Source: Caldilineaceae bacterium
Lineage (GTDB): Bacteria; Chloroflexota; Anaerolineae; Caldilineales; Caldilineaceae
Length of the DNA: 64,000 bases
NCBI GenBank assembly: GCA_020846635.1
Contig: JADLDO010000028.1
Coordinates: forward strand, 806,001 to 870,000
Direction of reading: 5' to 3'
Shown here: positions 27,028 through 35,149 of the stretch, piece by piece
How positions within the stretch are numbered: position 1 is the stretch's first letter
Layout: every line of letters starts with the position of its first letter
Position numbers and translations under genes: made by a program
Notes under the pieces: generated by a model
What the model was told of the DNA's origin: nothing
Seen by the model: the letters and a program-made list of their open reading frames with translations, nothing else
The model's database searches: none

Positions 27028-28125
27028 TTACCCGAAGGCAATCATGCGCTCGACTGCACGCACGGCACGGACGCGGATCTCTTCAGGTACGTTGATCTCA
27101 TATTGGTTATAGCGCAGCGAGTCCAGCGTATCTTCCATGGTGATCTGGTTCATGTGCGGGCAGCGTACGCTGCACAGGCGCAGCATCTCCTTGTGCGGGT
27201 TAGCTGCGGCAATGTTGTCGCCCATGCTGCACTCGGTCAGCACCAGATAGCGTGGGGCCTCAGTCCGTTCCACAAAGTTGATCATCGCCTGGGTGCTGCC
27301 CGAAAAATCCGAAGCCTCCACCACCTCTGGGCTGCATTCGGGATGCGAGACAATGACCACATCGGGGAATTGCGCGCGCACTGCCTGAATATCGCTCACC
27401 GTAAATTTGTCATGCACCTCGCAACGACCATGCCAGCCTACCATCTGGAAATCGGCGGGTGAGGTCAGTTCGATGTTCGCCTTCATGCCGTTATCAACAC
27501 CCGCGTGCATTTTCTCCAGGGCATTGCCTGCGCGCGTGGGCAGGATGATCTGCTTGCCGGTTTCGCGTGCCACATTCTTTGCCAGATATTCGTCGGGCAA
27601 GAAGATGACGGTATCGCTCTGCAAAGAATTGACCACAGCCACGGCATTGCCGGAGGTCACGCAAATGTCAGATTCAGCCTTCACATCGGCATAGGTGTTG
27701 ATGTAGGTGACAACGGGCACGCCAGGGTATTGCGAGCGCAGCCAGCGTACATCTTCTGCGCTGATGCTCTCTGCCAGCGAACAGCCTGCATGAGATGCGG
27801 GCAGCAGCACCGTCTTGTTGGGGTTGAGAATCTTGGCGGTTTCGGCCATGAACTCGACGCCACAGAAGACAATAATGTCCTTGTCTGTCTGGGCAGCCTT
27901 GCGGCTCAACATCAGCGAATCGCCCACATAATCGGGGATGGTGGCAAAGAGCGCCGGCTCCATATAGTTGTGGCCCAAGATGATGGCGTTTTTTTCGACC
28001 TTGAGCCGGTTGATCTCATACGCGATCTCGGCTTTTATCTGGAGCTCGACGTCGGGTACCACGTCGGCGAGCTTCTCGCGCATCTTGTTGTACATATCTT
28101 GAACCGATGTTGCTTGAATCGCCAC
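27028..28125 (-). CDS. nadA: Quinolinate synthase
   Basis: A 365-residue [4Fe-4S] enzyme that condenses iminoaspartate with dihydroxyacetone phosphate to quinolinate. Motifs seen: AIILGHNYMEP, IVFCGVEFMAETAKIL, HAGCSLAES, SHPECSPEV, LTECSMGDN and CSVRCPHMNQI, which hold the candidate cluster cysteines. The start is GTG at 28125, with GGAAGGGAAACC upstream. It is 76 bp upstream of nadB. Confidence 0.95.
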   Translation of the reverse strand: MAIQATSVQDMYNKMREKLADVVPDVELQIKAEIAYEINRLKVEKNAIILGHNYMEPALFATIPDYVGDSLMLSRKAAQTDKDIIVFCGVEFMAETAKILNPNKTVLLPASHAGCSLAESISAEDVRWLRSQYPGVPVVTYINTYADVKAESDICVTSGNAVAVVNSLQSDTVIFLPDEYLAKNVARETGKQIILPTRAGNALEKMHAGVDNGMKANIELTSPADFQMVGWHGRCEVHDKFTVSDIQAVRAQFPDVVIVSHPECSPEVVEASDFSGSTQAMINFVERTEAPRYLVLTECSMGDNIAAANPHKEMLRLCSVRCPHMNQITMEDTLDSLRYNQYEINVPEEIRVRAVRAVERMIAFG

Positions 28126-28302
28126 AGTCTGGTTTCCCTTCCTTGTTATTTGCTGCTCAGTTGGCTACTGCTCAACTGCTTGCCTGGTTCCGGTTGCTGC
28201 GCCACCTCTACACCTGATAGCGTTAACAGTACACTAAGCATACTCCTGCCAAAAGAAATTGTCAATATGACACGAATATGAATTGTGTTTGCGTTTTGGT
28301 GG

Positions 28303-28740
28303 CTAGGCAATTTCCCAGCGTAAGTAAGGTAATTTCGGTGTCGCGGCCAGCGGGCCACCATCTGTGCCGGTCATGTGCAGGTGCGCCACAATCTGCCCAT
28401 TTTGCAGATCATCCCAGGATAACTGCCACAAAGGCACTTTCACCCGCCGCAAGGGGTTCTGCGGATGCGCCGCGCTGATCCAGGTGAGATAGAGGAAATG
28501 CTCTCCAGGTTTCCCCTGTACGAGAGGGCCGCTAAAATCCACTGTGCCCTCTGCCCGCCGGCGCGCTTGTAGAGCAACCGTGAAGCGGGCTTCTGTGCTA
28601 TCCCCCGGCACTCTACCCTCGAGGCTGTACGCTTGGCCGCGACCCACTTGCAGGCCCACCTGAAGATCGTCATACCCGTCAAAGCTGCGCCCAGGAAAAT
28701 GGGTGCAGACAAGCGTAATGGATACATTTTGCATTGACAT
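28303..28740 (-). CDS. DUF5990-like protein
   Basis: A 145-residue soluble protein. ITLVCTHFPGRSF near the start, DFSGPLVQGKPGEHFLYLTW in the middle and a late LRRVKVPLWQL resemble DUF5990 proteins, whose function is unknown. It lies between the SIMPL lipoprotein and nadA on the same strand, 35 bp from the former. No catalytic motif is visible, so a role in NAD synthesis is only suggested by position. Confidence 0.6.
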   Translation of the reverse strand: MSMQNVSITLVCTHFPGRSFDGYDDLQVGLQVGRGQAYSLEGRVPGDSTEARFTVALQARRRAEGTVDFSGPLVQGKPGEHFLYLTWISAAHPQNPLRRVKVPLWQLSWDDLQNGQIVAHLHMTGTDGGPLAATPKLPYLRWEIA

Positions 28741-28775
28741 CGGTTTTGGATTCCAGTTCAGTTGAGCCCGGATGG

Positions 28776-30437
28776 CTATCGGGCCTGCTCGATGCGTAAC
28801 GTTGCGCGGAAGTGGTCACTGCTGCCCGCGTCACGCACAATATAGAAAGTTGCGCTGTAGAATCGGTCGTCTTTGGTCAGTGACCAACCACTCCACGCCA
28901 TATCTTCGGTCTGGCTGGCACCAAGCCTCTGCCAATCCGCATCCTCCAACTGAGAATTGTAGTGTTCCGCCAACGCTGCGATAGTGGTGTCGCCGGAGAA
29001 TCCCACCGTGGCTTCGACACTGTCGCCGCCGCTGCTCATCCCACTCTGGAATGCCGCAACGTTGGGCGGCGCGGCCAATGTCGGTAAGGCGTTTTCGAGA
29101 TCGCCTGAACTGCCCGACGCGCCAGCCGGTGCGCTTGCGCAAGGGCCATTCGCCGGTAGCACATGGGTGATAAAGAGGCGGATGATCCCTGTGCGGTCTG
29201 CCAGGTTGCGCCCTGTGACAACGACTGCCAGCGTGCCTTCTGGGTTACACCATGAAACAAAGTCGTCGGGCTGCGTCTGAAAGACCTCTCCACTCGGCGG
29301 CGCAGGCTGGAAATAGCCTTGATTCTGTAACTGTTGGCGCAGCGCGGCGAGGCTATCAGCTACCTCTCCCTCAAGGCTAAAGAGGAGTTGGGTGTTTGAG
29401 TACTCGCCTGTTGTGACGATTGCGCCAGCAGTGGTTACGCCCGCTGGTATCTCCAGGTTGAGGGGTAAGTCTGGGGGCAGTGTGCCGACCGTAACCGTGG
29501 TGGCGGTTTCATCGTTGAAGCCAAAGGGCGCAATTAGATACTGGCGCAGGAATTCGCGCAGCGTCTCCTCGTTGCCCCCGTGGATAGTCACCGTATCAAG
29601 CTCGCTGCTGTTTGCGCCGCTGATCGCGCCTGTCGTGGTCGCGGCTGGCGTCTCTGTGAGAGAGCTTGTCGCCGTCAGCGGGGTTGTGCTGCTGACCCCA
29701 TAGGTCACTTGCAGCGACATATAGAATTGCAGTTGTCCCGGCCAAAGAGGGGCAATGTCGCTGTCCCAATAGACGCCGGAATGGCCCACGATCTCGCTGA
29801 TCTGCTGCACAGGCCCCACTTCGACGCCGATCAACTGCGCGATTTCACCGGCCTTCTCCTCTGCATCTTTGAGGGCTTGCGCTCTGGCCTCAGGCTCCAG
29901 GCTTTCGGGATCATCATAGAGAAAGTCTGTGCCATAGATATAAACGTTGTTGCCTCCGGCCTCGATCACGGCATCAACCACCGTATCCACCCGGTCGAGA
30001 TCACGCACCAACACATGAATTTGGTGCAGCACACGATAGCGTATCTCCTCACCGGGCGCGGGGAAGAGTGGAACAGTGCCAGGGTCATCGCGTGCATAGT
30101 CGGCGTAATAACGTTCGGCTTGAACGTTATAGGCATAGGGCTGAATGTCGGCGTCGGCGATCTGCTGCCGGGCAAGCGCGTCCAATACCTGCTGCATGAT
30201 TGCGCTCGCTGTGCGGTTCGCCTCTACAACGGTTTCATCAACAACTTCCACGCCAAGATTGACCCTGACCTGATTGGCTTTGACACGCGTGTTGCCATTG
30301 CCCACCACGACAATTGTCCGCGCAGGCGTTGTGGTCATTGCAGAATTTGGAATTTCCGGTTGAATGGTTGGGGCTTCAACCGTGGCGCAGCCTGCAAGAA
30401 GGAGCATGAACGCCAGACAAAGATAGATCGGTTTCAT
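28776..30437 (-). CDS. SIMPL-domain lipoprotein
   Basis: A 553-residue lipoprotein. The signal MKPIYLCLAFMLLLAGC ends in a lipobox. Residues about 40-250 form a SIMPL domain (TIVVVGNGNTRVKANQVRVN, then ARAQALKDAEEKAGEIAQLI), which in other proteins oligomerises in the envelope. The second half is a long beta-rich extension with no recognised domain. The ATG at 30437 is 1 bp after the nadC stop, so the two are translationally linked. The upstream in-frame extension lies within nadC and is rejected. Confidence 0.8.
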   Translation of the reverse strand: MKPIYLCLAFMLLLAGCATVEAPTIQPEIPNSAMTTTPARTIVVVGNGNTRVKANQVRVNLGVEVVDETVVEANRTASAIMQQVLDALARQQIADADIQPYAYNVQAERYYADYARDDPGTVPLFPAPGEEIRYRVLHQIHVLVRDLDRVDTVVDAVIEAGGNNVYIYGTDFLYDDPESLEPEARAQALKDAEEKAGEIAQLIGVEVGPVQQISEIVGHSGVYWDSDIAPLWPGQLQFYMSLQVTYGVSSTTPLTATSSLTETPAATTTGAISGANSSELDTVTIHGGNEETLREFLRQYLIAPFGFNDETATTVTVGTLPPDLPLNLEIPAGVTTAGAIVTTGEYSNTQLLFSLEGEVADSLAALRQQLQNQGYFQPAPPSGEVFQTQPDDFVSWCNPEGTLAVVVTGRNLADRTGIIRLFITHVLPANGPCASAPAGASGSSGDLENALPTLAAPPNVAAFQSGMSSGGDSVEATVGFSGDTTIAALAEHYNSQLEDADWQRLGASQTEDMAWSGWSLTKDDRFYSATFYIVRDAGSSDHFRATLRIEQAR

Positions 30438-30438
30438 A

Positions 30439-31344
30439 TCAGAGCTTGAAGCTAATATCCAGCGCTTCGACTGAATGGGTGAGTTTGCCCACCGAGATGT
30501 AATCGACACCTGTGGCAGCGATGGCGGCGACCGTCTCCAGCGAGACGTTGCCCGATGCTTCGAGCGGCACGCGGCCATCTACCAGCTTCACGGCGGCGCT
30601 CATCTCTGCCAGCCCCATGTTGTCGAGCATGATTTGGTCAACCGCCAACGCCAACGCCTCGCGCAGTTGCTCCAGATTGCCGACTTCTACCTCGATAGGT
30701 AACTGCCGGCCCCAACGCTGGCGCACTCGCTCCACCGCAGCCGTAATGCCACCCGCGGCGGCAATGTGGTTGTCCTTGATCATTGCCATGTCATAGAGGC
30801 CGATGCGATGGTTATGCCCACCCCCTAAGACTACCGCCCATTTATCCAACAGACGCAGCCCCGGCGCAGTTTTGCGCGTGTCGAGGATGCGCGCTTTCGT
30901 ACCCGCCACCGCGGCGACATAGCGGCTGGTTGCGGTGGCAATGCCCGACATACGCTGCAAAAAGTTGAGCGCCACCCGTTCACCTGTCAAGAGCGCACGC
31001 GCCGGGCCAGTGACTTTGGCAATGTGCGTGCCAGGGCTGACCTGCGCGCCTTCTTCGACCAGCGGCGTAAATTCTACCGTAGGATCCACCTGCAAAAAGC
31101 TCTGGCGCGCCACGCTTAATCCTGCTACCACACCGGGCGCTTTGGCAAGCATGATGCCCGCCTGCTGAAGATCTGCGGGGATTGTTGCTAGGGTAGTGAC
31201 ATCTCCCTGATCGCCACTATCCTCGTCCAGCGCCCGCTGGATCAAGATGGGAACTTGTTCGGCAAGCACGCTGCTCCAATCAATCGCGGTCAGCCCGCGT
31301 GATTGATGAGCCGGATGATGAGCCGAGGAAGGCGTATTGTGCAT
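30439..31344 (-). CDS. nadC: Nicotinate-nucleotide diphosphorylase (carboxylating)
   Basis: A 301-residue enzyme that converts quinolinate and PRPP to nicotinate mononucleotide, completing the de novo NAD branch with nadA and nadB. Signatures: LDEDSGDQGDVTTLATIP, GERVALNFLQRMSGIAT, ILDTRKTAPGLRLLDKWAV, GGGHNHRIGLYDMAMIKDNH and VGKLTHSVEALDIS near the end. It begins the minus-strand cluster. The first roughly 25 residues are unusual for the family; a later start is possible but none has a clearly better ribosome site. Confidence 0.95.
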   Translation of the reverse strand: MHNTPSSAHHPAHQSRGLTAIDWSSVLAEQVPILIQRALDEDSGDQGDVTTLATIPADLQQAGIMLAKAPGVVAGLSVARQSFLQVDPTVEFTPLVEEGAQVSPGTHIAKVTGPARALLTGERVALNFLQRMSGIATATSRYVAAVAGTKARILDTRKTAPGLRLLDKWAVVLGGGHNHRIGLYDMAMIKDNHIAAAGGITAAVERVRQRWGRQLPIEVEVGNLEQLREALALAVDQIMLDNMGLAEMSAAVKLVDGRVPLEASGNVSLETVAAIAATGVDYISVGKLTHSVEALDISFKL

Positions 31345-31637
31345 GGGAAGCGTTTCCTTTCGTGATCTATTCTGTTTACAGCGCGTCGCGCCGTGTCTTT
31401 ATGGTCGCTATCTATGGTAGCCATCTATTGTACCCTCAACTGCGTCATCATCGTGCAAGTGAAGGGCATTTGGATCGGTCGCCGCCTCCCTGCCTGTCTG
31501 AAAAGTACAGCTTCTACCATTGCGCGTTCCTGTGTATACTTGAATCTGTTTGCTGCACCTCCCAAGCGGGTCATTCGATTTACCCTGCCATCTCGCGGCT
31601 TCTCGGCAAGTGATCCATTGAGAACTGGGGATAGAGT

Positions 31638-32642
31638 GTGCCTGGAGCAGAGCCAACCCATTTTGAGCGCCTTGTACAGCAGATGCCGCCGTGGCGAAAG
31701 GTTTTGCTTGCGCTTCTGCTGCTTGCTCTGCCCTATGCTCTAGCCTATCTGGAGGGTATCCATACCACCGTTCTCAACCGGGAGACTTGGCGCGTTGCTT
31801 TCTTTCCGACCGTGATTGTGATCTACATCGTTGCGGTCGCGCCGTGGATTTGGCGGGCGGAGAAGGCAGTGGTCGAGGGCTTGCGCCCGCTGGTCGGTGC
31901 AGAGATCGATACCTACGATGCTTTGGCGCACAACGCCTGGTGGCGCAGCTCGCTGGGAGGCTGGGGTGCATTTGGCATAGGTCTCTTGTTCGGGCTGCTG
32001 CTATATATTTCCTCGTCCACACCAGACCTGCACTATTGGACGATACGCTATTGGGCCGCAACAATGCTCATCATGTATGGCGCGCTGGTCTGGTTGATCT
32101 ATACGGCCCTGGGCAGCGCCCGGTGGACGGCCCTGCTCCACGGCTATGTGCTGCACGATGACCCATTTGACCTGACACCGTTTGAGCCGGTTGGCCGGCA
32201 AGGGCTCATCCTGGCGATGATCTTTGTTGGCGCAATTACCCTGAGTTTGCTCCTTATCTATACGCGGACGATGTTCTTGGAATGGCAAGGCATCGTCGTC
32301 TACTCGATTCTTGTGCTGGTGACTGTTTCGATCTTTTTTATTGTCATGTGGCCGGCGCACCGGATTCTGCTGCGCGTCAAGGAACAGAAAGTTGCTGGTG
32401 TCCAGCGGTTGATCGGCCAAACCTTTCGCAAACTGGAAACGCTGGCCGCGGACGGAGTAGATACCCAGGTAGCGGCGACCGAGGTGCAAGCCTGGCTCAC
32501 GCTGGAGCAGCGGCTCAAGCAGACCCGGACCTGGCCCTATGACACGGAGATGCTGCGTACGCTCTTTATCTCGGTGCTGACGCCGCTCTTTGTCGCCATC
32601 GCACGCGTCGTTGGCACCTATCTGACCGAAGGGCACTTTTGA
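31638..32642 (+). CDS. Polytopic membrane protein of unknown function
   Basis: A 334-residue protein with about six hydrophobic segments (residues about 20-38, 50-70, 110-130, 140-160, 190-212 and 220-245) and a cytosolic helical tail (VQRLIGQTFRKLETLAADG). GTG at 31638 is the likely start, weakly supported by GGGG upstream. No transporter or enzyme motif is recognised. It stands divergent from nadC. Confidence 0.6.
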   Translation: MPGAEPTHFERLVQQMPPWRKVLLALLLLALPYALAYLEGIHTTVLNRETWRVAFFPTVIVIYIVAVAPWIWRAEKAVVEGLRPLVGAEIDTYDALAHNAWWRSSLGGWGAFGIGLLFGLLLYISSSTPDLHYWTIRYWAATMLIMYGALVWLIYTALGSARWTALLHGYVLHDDPFDLTPFEPVGRQGLILAMIFVGAITLSLLLIYTRTMFLEWQGIVVYSILVLVTVSIFFIVMWPAHRILLRVKEQKVAGVQRLIGQTFRKLETLAADGVDTQVAATEVQAWLTLEQRLKQTRTWPYDTEMLRTLFISVLTPLFVAIARVVGTYLTEGHF

Positions 32643-32678
32643 CCGCGCCCCCGTTTACCGCTAAAGTAGCGTCTATGA

Positions 32679-32719
32679 ACCCTCCCGCGCCCAATGGGCT
32701 CCCCAGCCTCCGGGAGGGT
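32679..32719. repeat. Copy 4 of the CCCTCCCGGAGG palindromic element
   Basis: ACCCTCCCG pairs with CGGGAGGGT around a GCGCCCAATGGGCTCCCCAG-type centre. It lies between the membrane protein and methyltransferase genes, which run in the same direction, so any termination here would separate the two. Confidence 0.65.
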
Positions 32720-32742
32720 GATATGCCAATAGGAGGCTTGTA

Positions 32743-33561
32743 ATGGCAACACCGAGGCTCAGCAATGACCGTTGGGTGGCAGAACAGTATAAGACGCCCC
32801 GAAACCTAAACGCGCGCATCCAACTGCATAAACGCTTCAGCACCAATCCATATGCTTGGCTGCATTGGGTCTTTGATCACTTGCGCCTTGCTCCAGGGAT
32901 GCGCGTCTTGGAGATCGGTGGCGGGCCGGGCGGGCTTTGGCAAGAGAATCGCCATCGACTCTCGCCCCAAATCGAGATCTTCTTTACGGATCAATCGACA
33001 GGGATGATCGCACAAGCACTCTCCCTAGTGGGCGATCTGCGCCAATTTGCTTTTGCCGCGGCAGATGCGCAAGCGCTACCCTTTGCCGGCGCGTCATTCG
33101 ACGTGGTCATCGCCAATCATATGCTCTATCATGTGCCGGATCGGAAAAGGGCGCTGGCGGAGATACGCCGCGTCCTCAAACCCACAGGCAACTTCTTTGC
33201 CGCCACCAATGATCACACGCATATGCAAGAACTGCGCCAACTCGCAGAGAGCTTTCTGCCTGTCCCCTCGCATCTTGTCGCCCCACAGGAAACTTCCCCA
33301 ACCGAACGGTTCCCCTTTGATGTCGCCACGCAGGAGTTGAGCCAATATTTCGGGCAACTCCAACTGCACCTCTATCACAATGCCCTGGTTGTCACCGATG
33401 CCGATGCCCTCGCCGACTATATGTTGTCGGGGATCACAGCGCCTCTGCCAGAGGAAGTTGAAGCTGGCTTTCGACACCGGCTTTCCGAGCGTATCCGCGC
33501 GGATGGAGCTATCACCGTCACCTCCGCGTCGGGTCTCTTTGAGGCAGCAACTGCTGAATAG
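32743..33561 (+). CDS. Class I SAM-dependent methyltransferase
   Basis: A 272-residue Methyltransf_11-type enzyme. Motif I is VLEIGGGPGGLW, then IEIFFTDQSTGM, ADAQALPFAGASFDVVIANH and the post-motif LAEIRRVLKPTGNFFA. AGGAGG precedes the ATG. The substrate is unknown. It is not linked to a clear pathway. Confidence 0.8.
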   Translation: MATPRLSNDRWVAEQYKTPRNLNARIQLHKRFSTNPYAWLHWVFDHLRLAPGMRVLEIGGGPGGLWQENRHRLSPQIEIFFTDQSTGMIAQALSLVGDLRQFAFAAADAQALPFAGASFDVVIANHMLYHVPDRKRALAEIRRVLKPTGNFFAATNDHTHMQELRQLAESFLPVPSHLVAPQETSPTERFPFDVATQELSQYFGQLQLHLYHNALVVTDADALADYMLSGITAPLPEEVEAGFRHRLSERIRADGAITVTSASGLFEAATAE

Positions 33562-33937
33562 AGCTTTATTCTGGGGTGGAGGTATTTTTTTGGCATTCAT
33601 TGCCCACTAGGAAGGATGATTTGTTAAATATCCTTTAATCGAAGTATCCAGAATTTCTAGATAGCGGTATACTATGCACATGGATGCCTATATGAATCCA
33701 AATCATAATTCACAGATGGTTATGCATCGTTATGCGGAGCGGTCATACTGGCAAGTGACCCGTCGCAACCAGCCCGAATCCCCCCGTTCTGTTGTTGCTC
33801 CTCCCCCATCCGCGTAAATCATACCTCTTGGAGTGGCCTACAACGCTGATAGTGCATAGATGATAGGCAGAGTCTGTCGTTTACGCGTGCCTGCATTGCA
33901 GTAGTCATTGCAATAGTCGTTGCAATAAAGGAAAAGT
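33562..33937. other. Intergenic region between methyltransferase and PHAX genes
   Basis: This 376-bp stretch has lower GC than its neighbours and one possible small ORF (33674-33817). A TATACT hexamer is present at 33668-33673. No strong hairpin, repeat or RNA gene was seen. Confidence 0.5.
33674..33817 (+). CDS. Possible 47-residue small ORF
   Basis: The ATG at 33674 opens a 47-codon frame starting MHMDAYMNPNHNSQMV and ending in a Pro-rich tail. There is no Shine-Dalgarno, and TATACT immediately precedes the ATG, which argues against translation from the first codon. Its composition is Met/His/Asn-rich. It is kept only as a candidate. Confidence 0.2.
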   Translation: MHMDAYMNPNHNSQMVMHRYAERSYWQVTRRNQPESPRSVVAPPPSA

Positions 33938-34681
33938 ATGGGGAACCCACAACTGGGCAGCGGTGTAGACCCCACCGTTTCTGCTGAAGCTCAACGGATT
34001 GCCACACAATTGCAAGAGCCACTGCTGTGGCTTGTGGAAAGTATTATCAACGTACTGGGTCAAGAGCGTGCCGAAAACCTTCTCCAGCAAACGTTGGAAA
34101 TTGAAGCAAGCGGCGGCATACTGACCACGACGGGTGATCGTCGCCGTACCCCTGGCGGCGTTTATATGAAGCTGCTGAAAGAACAATCTACCCCGGAAGA
34201 GGTAGAACGTATCTTTGCAGGTGGCCCGCAGAAGCCGAAGCCCGCGCACGATGGCGGCCCTCACCCGGCTGATCCCCCGCCGTTAGGCCCGCTGCCGTGG
34301 GATGAAGCACGGGTGGAAATTTCTCGTCTCGTTAAGTTGCCGTTGGAGAAAGCAAGCGTGAAAATAACCTTGGTGGGAAGACCCAGTCAGGTCAGCAAAA
34401 CAAAATCCTGTGTGGTAGTTGCCATGAAAGGTTCGCGTCCGCCCAGTCTGCCCAAAGGACTGCCACCGGCACCGGATGGTTCAGATTTCTCCTACGCCGT
34501 CTTTATCTCCTTGCGCCATTGGGCCAAAGTCGCGCCTGTCATGGCACAGGACAAGGATGAACGGCTGTTGGTGGAGGGGTATCCCATCTTTGACCCCAAA
34601 CGTGGCATTACCGTCATCCTGGCGCAAAACGTCCGCACTGTGAACATGAGCCGCCGCGAGAGCCGCCCTTCGAGCCGGTGA
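33938..34681 (+). CDS. PHAX RNA-binding-domain protein
   Basis: A 247-residue protein whose first 80 residues match the PHAX RNA-binding domain: IATQLQEPLLWLVESIINVL, RAENLLQQTLEIEASGG and DRRRTPGGVYMKLLKE. In eukaryotes PHAX binds snRNA for export; bacterial members are uncharacterised but keep the RRRTPGGV core. A Pro-rich linker (residues about 90-120) leads to a basic beta-rich C-terminal part. AAGGAAAA precedes the ATG. It is convergent with the phage-like cassette; a link between them is not proven. Confidence 0.75.
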   Translation: MGNPQLGSGVDPTVSAEAQRIATQLQEPLLWLVESIINVLGQERAENLLQQTLEIEASGGILTTTGDRRRTPGGVYMKLLKEQSTPEEVERIFAGGPQKPKPAHDGGPHPADPPPLGPLPWDEARVEISRLVKLPLEKASVKITLVGRPSQVSKTKSCVVVAMKGSRPPSLPKGLPPAPDGSDFSYAVFISLRHWAKVAPVMAQDKDERLLVEGYPIFDPKRGITVILAQNVRTVNMSRRESRPSSR

Positions 34682-34688
34682 AATAGAA

Positions 34689-34768
34689 GGATGAGGGATG
34701 AGGGATGAAGCCGGAGAGACGCGCTCTCTGCTCTGCCCTTCATAATTCATCCTTCATCCCTCATCCCT
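34689..34768. repeat. GGATGAGGGATGA inverted element
   Basis: Heptameric GGATGA-type repeats in one arm pair with CATCCTTCATCCCTCATCC in the other, between the convergent PHAX and fibre genes. A similar element lies at 37622-37695. It has no T-run. Confidence 0.6.
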
Positions 34769-34771
34769 TCC

Positions 34772-35149
34772 CTACTGCCAGATCGCCAGCAGCGTCAGCG
34801 CCGCCGTCCCTACCCCGCTCTGCCGCACTGCCGTCAGCGCGCCATTCACATTGAGCGCAAGGCGCAGCGTATAGCCGCCCACCACCACATCCACGAAATC
34901 CCCCGGCAGCAGCGTGAAGCTGTTTGCCACCGCGCCGCTGCCATCGTTGGCGACGAAGAAGCCGGTGATGCCGCCGGTTACGTCCCCTGTGCCATTGGGG
35001 ATCAAGGTTTGCGCGCTGTTGGTGATGCCCGTCTTGGAGACAAAGAGCAGCCCCCCGGTGCCGTCATGCGCGTGGAGACGACCCTGGGGCAAGGTCGTGC
35101 CAAAGCCGATGTTGCCGCTACTCTCTGCTGTCAGACGTTCCCGGCGTGA
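34772..35149 (-). CDS. Phage fibre C-terminal segment, out of frame with the upstream fibre gene
   Basis: This open frame carries the fibre signature SSGNIGFGTTLPQGRLHAHD at its beginning and a beta-rich C-terminus to LLAIWQ. The frame opens after a TGA at 35150-35152 and offers only CTG or TTG (35092) starts without a Shine-Dalgarno. The signature begins exactly where the 524-codon upstream gene ends, in the +1 frame. It is most likely the 3' part of that fibre gene separated by a frameshift, natural or from sequencing, rather than an independent gene of about 106 residues. Confidence 0.55.
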   Translation of the reverse strand, partial: SRRERLTAESSGNIGFGTTLPQGRLHAHDGTGGLLFVSKTGITNSAQTLIPNGTGDVTGGITGFFVANDGSGAVANSFTLLPGDFVDVVVGGYTLRLALNVNGALTAVRQSGVGTAALTLLAIWQ

